From Thermoproteota archaeon (GTDB lineage: Archaea > Korarchaeota > Korarchaeia > Korarchaeales > Korarchaeaceae), in contig QMVZ01000082.1 of the NCBI GenBank assembly GCA_003661365.1, positions 1 through 7,392 of the forward strand: a stretch of 7,392 bases of DNA, read 5' to 3'. The notes below the pieces were generated by a model. The model was not told where the DNA came from and ran no database searches. It worked only from the letters and a program-made list of their open reading frames with translations. Both the position numbers and the translations under genes were made by a program. Positions 5,905 through 7,392 of the stretch are shown in pieces; position 1 is the first letter of the stretch, and each line of letters starts with the position of its first letter.

Positions 5905-5928
5905 GAAAAAGAAAGGGGAAGGGAAAAG
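5905..5928 (-). terminator. Pyrimidine-rich tract after the membrane-protein operon
   Basis: Starting 15 bases after the stop codon at 5943, the minus strand carries 24 uninterrupted C/T bases with T4, T3 and T5 runs. This fits an archaeal oligo-U terminator for the 268/208-residue operon and would separate it from the 106-residue gene. No GC-rich hairpin is needed or seen. The rest of 5748-5942 holds the promoter elements listed separately and no gene that I can support. Confidence 0.4.
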
Positions 5929-5942
5929 TCACTTGAACTTTC

Positions 5943-6569
5943 TTAGGAAGGAACTATTCCTAGCCAGTCTCTGAGCAAGAATAGCATCCTGCCTTGGTAC
6001 TGAGAGAACCTTGTCATGACGGTGTTTCCAAATGAGGCACCAAATGCCAAAAGCATTCCATATCTGCCTATTTTTGGCAACCAAGACATGGTGCCTATAT
6101 GGACTTGTTTCACGGTGAAGATGAAGTGGGTAAGGCTTGTAATAGTGAGTATGAATATTATAATGGTGTTTAGGGTCCCTAGACCAGTTTCAGCAACTAA
6201 GGGGCCTGCGGTCGCGGCAATCTGTTTAATGAAGTCAGTGTGAACCATTCCTCTCATACTTAAACCTATACCTTGTCCTACGAGAAAAGCGATTCCATAT
6301 CTGTATAGCCAGTAGTATGTGGGGTGATACCTAAAGTAGAGCAGAACTCCTACTATGAACGGAATGATGTAGATGATCTCCCCGCCCTTTAGGTGTGACC
6401 ATCCGTATTTTTTGACGTTCTCAACTCCCATGACAAGGGCATGACCGGCAGCGACTCCGATAAATGTGTACTCTGCGAATTTGAATATTATGTTGTCTTT
6501 AAAGACGTAGCTGGTAGCAGCTATCGTGAAGAAAGCTGCAATCCAAATAGAAATATCTGTAGCTATCAT
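5943..6569 (-). CDS. Six-helix integral membrane protein, partner of the upstream externally facing protein
   Basis: A 208-residue polytopic membrane protein that I cannot assign to a named family. Membrane segments are visible at about 5-23, 30-50, 63-80, 87-105, 130-151 and 167-186. A loop at 106-129 (RGMVHTDFIKQIAATAGPL) and a C-terminal amphipathic stretch (190-205) stand out. Histidines at 43, 110, 148 and 157 and arginines at 80, 90, 106 and 169 sit at or near membrane edges and could be functional, but no known transporter or enzyme signature is present. The start is secure: a full GGAGGTGA lies 8 bases before the ATG, inside the end of the preceding gene, whose stop is 3 bases upstream. 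Coupled translation with the doubly anchored alpha/beta protein suggests the two form a membrane complex. Confidence 0.85.
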   Translation of the reverse strand: MIATDISIWIAAFFTIAATSYVFKDNIIFKFAEYTFIGVAAGHALVMGVENVKKYGWSHLKGGEIIYIIPFIVGVLLYFRYHPTYYWLYRYGIAFLVGQGIGLSMRGMVHTDFIKQIAATAGPLVAETGLGTLNTIIIFILTITSLTHFIFTVKQVHIGTMSWLPKIGRYGMLLAFGASFGNTVMTRFSQYQGRMLFLLRDWLGIVPS

Positions 6570-6572
6570 AAC

Positions 6573-7379
6573 TTAGCTCACCTCCTTTCCTCTAGCCGCA
6601 AAAAATGCTATATTTCCAAGGACTATTAGTATCAGAACCCATAACTGGGTTAGGTTCAGGATGTCAGTGGTTTTCATTGCATCTCCTGGCTCTCCTATCA
6701 ACTTCTCATACTCAGCTGCGCCTCTGATTCCGTCTAGCATGCCAGTTAGTGCCCCAGTATCGTAGTACGGCTTGAGTGATGGTGTCATCATGCTAAGCCA
6801 TCCGCCACATGTGGTCTTCTTGTACCTGCTATATGCTTGGTACACCCATCCTTCAGCTACCTCTCCTGCAGTCGTTAGATAGGCAACTACATCTATGTCA
6901 TCTGCACCCTTAATGTTGGCCATCATGGGAAGCGTGTCGATGGACTTGCCCGTATAATCAACCGGAGCCGCGGAGTGTAGATCTCCAAGCACTGCAGCCA
7001 TAGCCGTCTGAACACCCGCCATATATCCCAAGAAGACATAATCTTCTCCGTACTTTGCTCCATATACCTCTTCGGGTTTGACCTCGTCCATGATCAGTGG
7101 ATATATCACTGCTCCTTCTTGCTGCGTGGCCATTATGACGACCTTTAGATCCTTGGAGAAGCAGTGCCTAAGGATTGCTATGGAGGCAGGACCCAGTGTT
7201 GGGTATCCGCCCGATCCGAACCCTATGTCGAAAAGCACGACATCTCCAGGCTTCAGCTGATCTATCGCGTTATAATAGTCCATAGTGGATTCAGAGATTA
7301 CTGGCAGGATGCCAAGGGGTTTTATCAGTGGTATTGCCATCAAAATAACTAAAATAGTCATGACGAGCCAACGAGGCAT
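6573..7379 (-). CDS. Doubly anchored membrane protein with an extracytoplasmic alpha/beta domain, function unknown
   Basis: A 268-residue protein with a hydrophobic N-terminal anchor (about 5-26, Arg3 before it) and a C-terminal helix (about 245-262) followed by RGKE, so both ends probably lie in the cytoplasm and residues 28-243 outside. That domain looks Rossmann-like: GDVVLFDIGFGSGG (45-58) and LKVVIMATQQEGA (78-90) each follow a strand-helix rhythm, then VFLGYMAGVQTAMAAVLGDL (115-134) and DIDVVAYLTTAGEVAEGWVY (161-180). A later block, GALTGMLDGIRGAAEYEKLI (209-228), precedes PGDAMKTTD before the last helix. One cysteine pair (73, 191) could form a disulfide. I do not recognise a named family; similar uncharacterised membrane proteins of Chloroflexi come to mind, unverified. 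The ATG at 7379 gives a normal anchor and has AAGGT 7 bases before it, but the frame stays open to the window edge, so a longer form cannot be excluded. Confidence 0.82.
   Translation of the reverse strand: MPRWLVMTILVILMAIPLIKPLGILPVISESTMDYYNAIDQLKPGDVVLFDIGFGSGGYPTLGPASIAILRHCFSKDLKVVIMATQQEGAVIYPLIMDEVKPEEVYGAKYGEDYVFLGYMAGVQTAMAAVLGDLHSAAPVDYTGKSIDTLPMMANIKGADDIDVVAYLTTAGEVAEGWVYQAYSRYKKTTCGGWLSMMTPSLKPYYDTGALTGMLDGIRGAAEYEKLIGEPGDAMKTTDILNLTQLWVLILIVLGNIAFFAARGKEVS
6578..6585 (-). promoter_or_regulatory. Strong ribosome binding site of the 208-residue membrane protein
   Basis: The minus strand reads GGAGGTGA, a full match to the archaeal Shine-Dalgarno consensus, with an 8-base spacer to ATG 6569. 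It overlaps the last codons and stop of the preceding gene, so the two are very probably on one mRNA. Confidence 0.8.
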
Positions 7380-7392
7380 GGCACCAACCTTC

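Overview
The window looks like chromosomal DNA from a hyperthermophilic euryarchaeon of the Thermococcales, most likely Pyrococcus. The grounds are moderately AT-rich DNA, strong use of AGG/AGA arginine and ATA isoleucine codons, Lys/Glu/Arg/Ile-rich proteins, archaeal TATA-like boxes 35-40 bases before several starts, GGAGG-type ribosome binding sites, and tight gene packing. This is a judgement from composition and protein style, not a database match. No rRNA, tRNA, CRISPR array, insertion sequence or replication origin was seen, and no gap between genes exceeds 300 bases.

Left third (1-2315, all minus strand): a D-aminoacylase-type zinc amidohydrolase cut off by the left edge, a 74-residue five-cysteine protein, and a 146-residue four-helix membrane protein. 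Each appears to be transcribed separately.

Middle (2333-5376): a perfect 14-bp AT palindrome acts as a shared promoter. From it a two-gene plus-strand operon runs: a GlmL/MutL-type ASKHA-fold protein, then, with a 4-base ATGA overlap, a protein that seems to combine an N-terminal barrel-sandwich (lipoyl-like) region, a central alpha/beta region and a C-terminal KOW-like beta barrel. This MutL family belongs with cobalamin-dependent mutases and is unrelated to DNA mismatch repair MutL. No mutase subunit or B12-binding domain lies in the window.

Right third (5400-7392, minus strand, convergent with the operon): a 106-residue protein with a conserved-looking hydrophobic core, preceded by its own promoter region with a tandem 13-bp repeat. 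Upstream of that lie two tightly coupled membrane-protein genes: a six-helix protein, and a protein anchored at both ends with an alpha/beta domain on the outer face.

Main inference: the five genes from 2381 to 7379 (ASKHA protein, barrel/KOW protein, small protein, polytopic membrane protein, externally facing alpha/beta protein) may form one undescribed membrane-associated system. The sequence shows their adjacency, coupling and architectures. A joint function is inference. Several starts are reassigned here from Shine-Dalgarno or TATA spacing.
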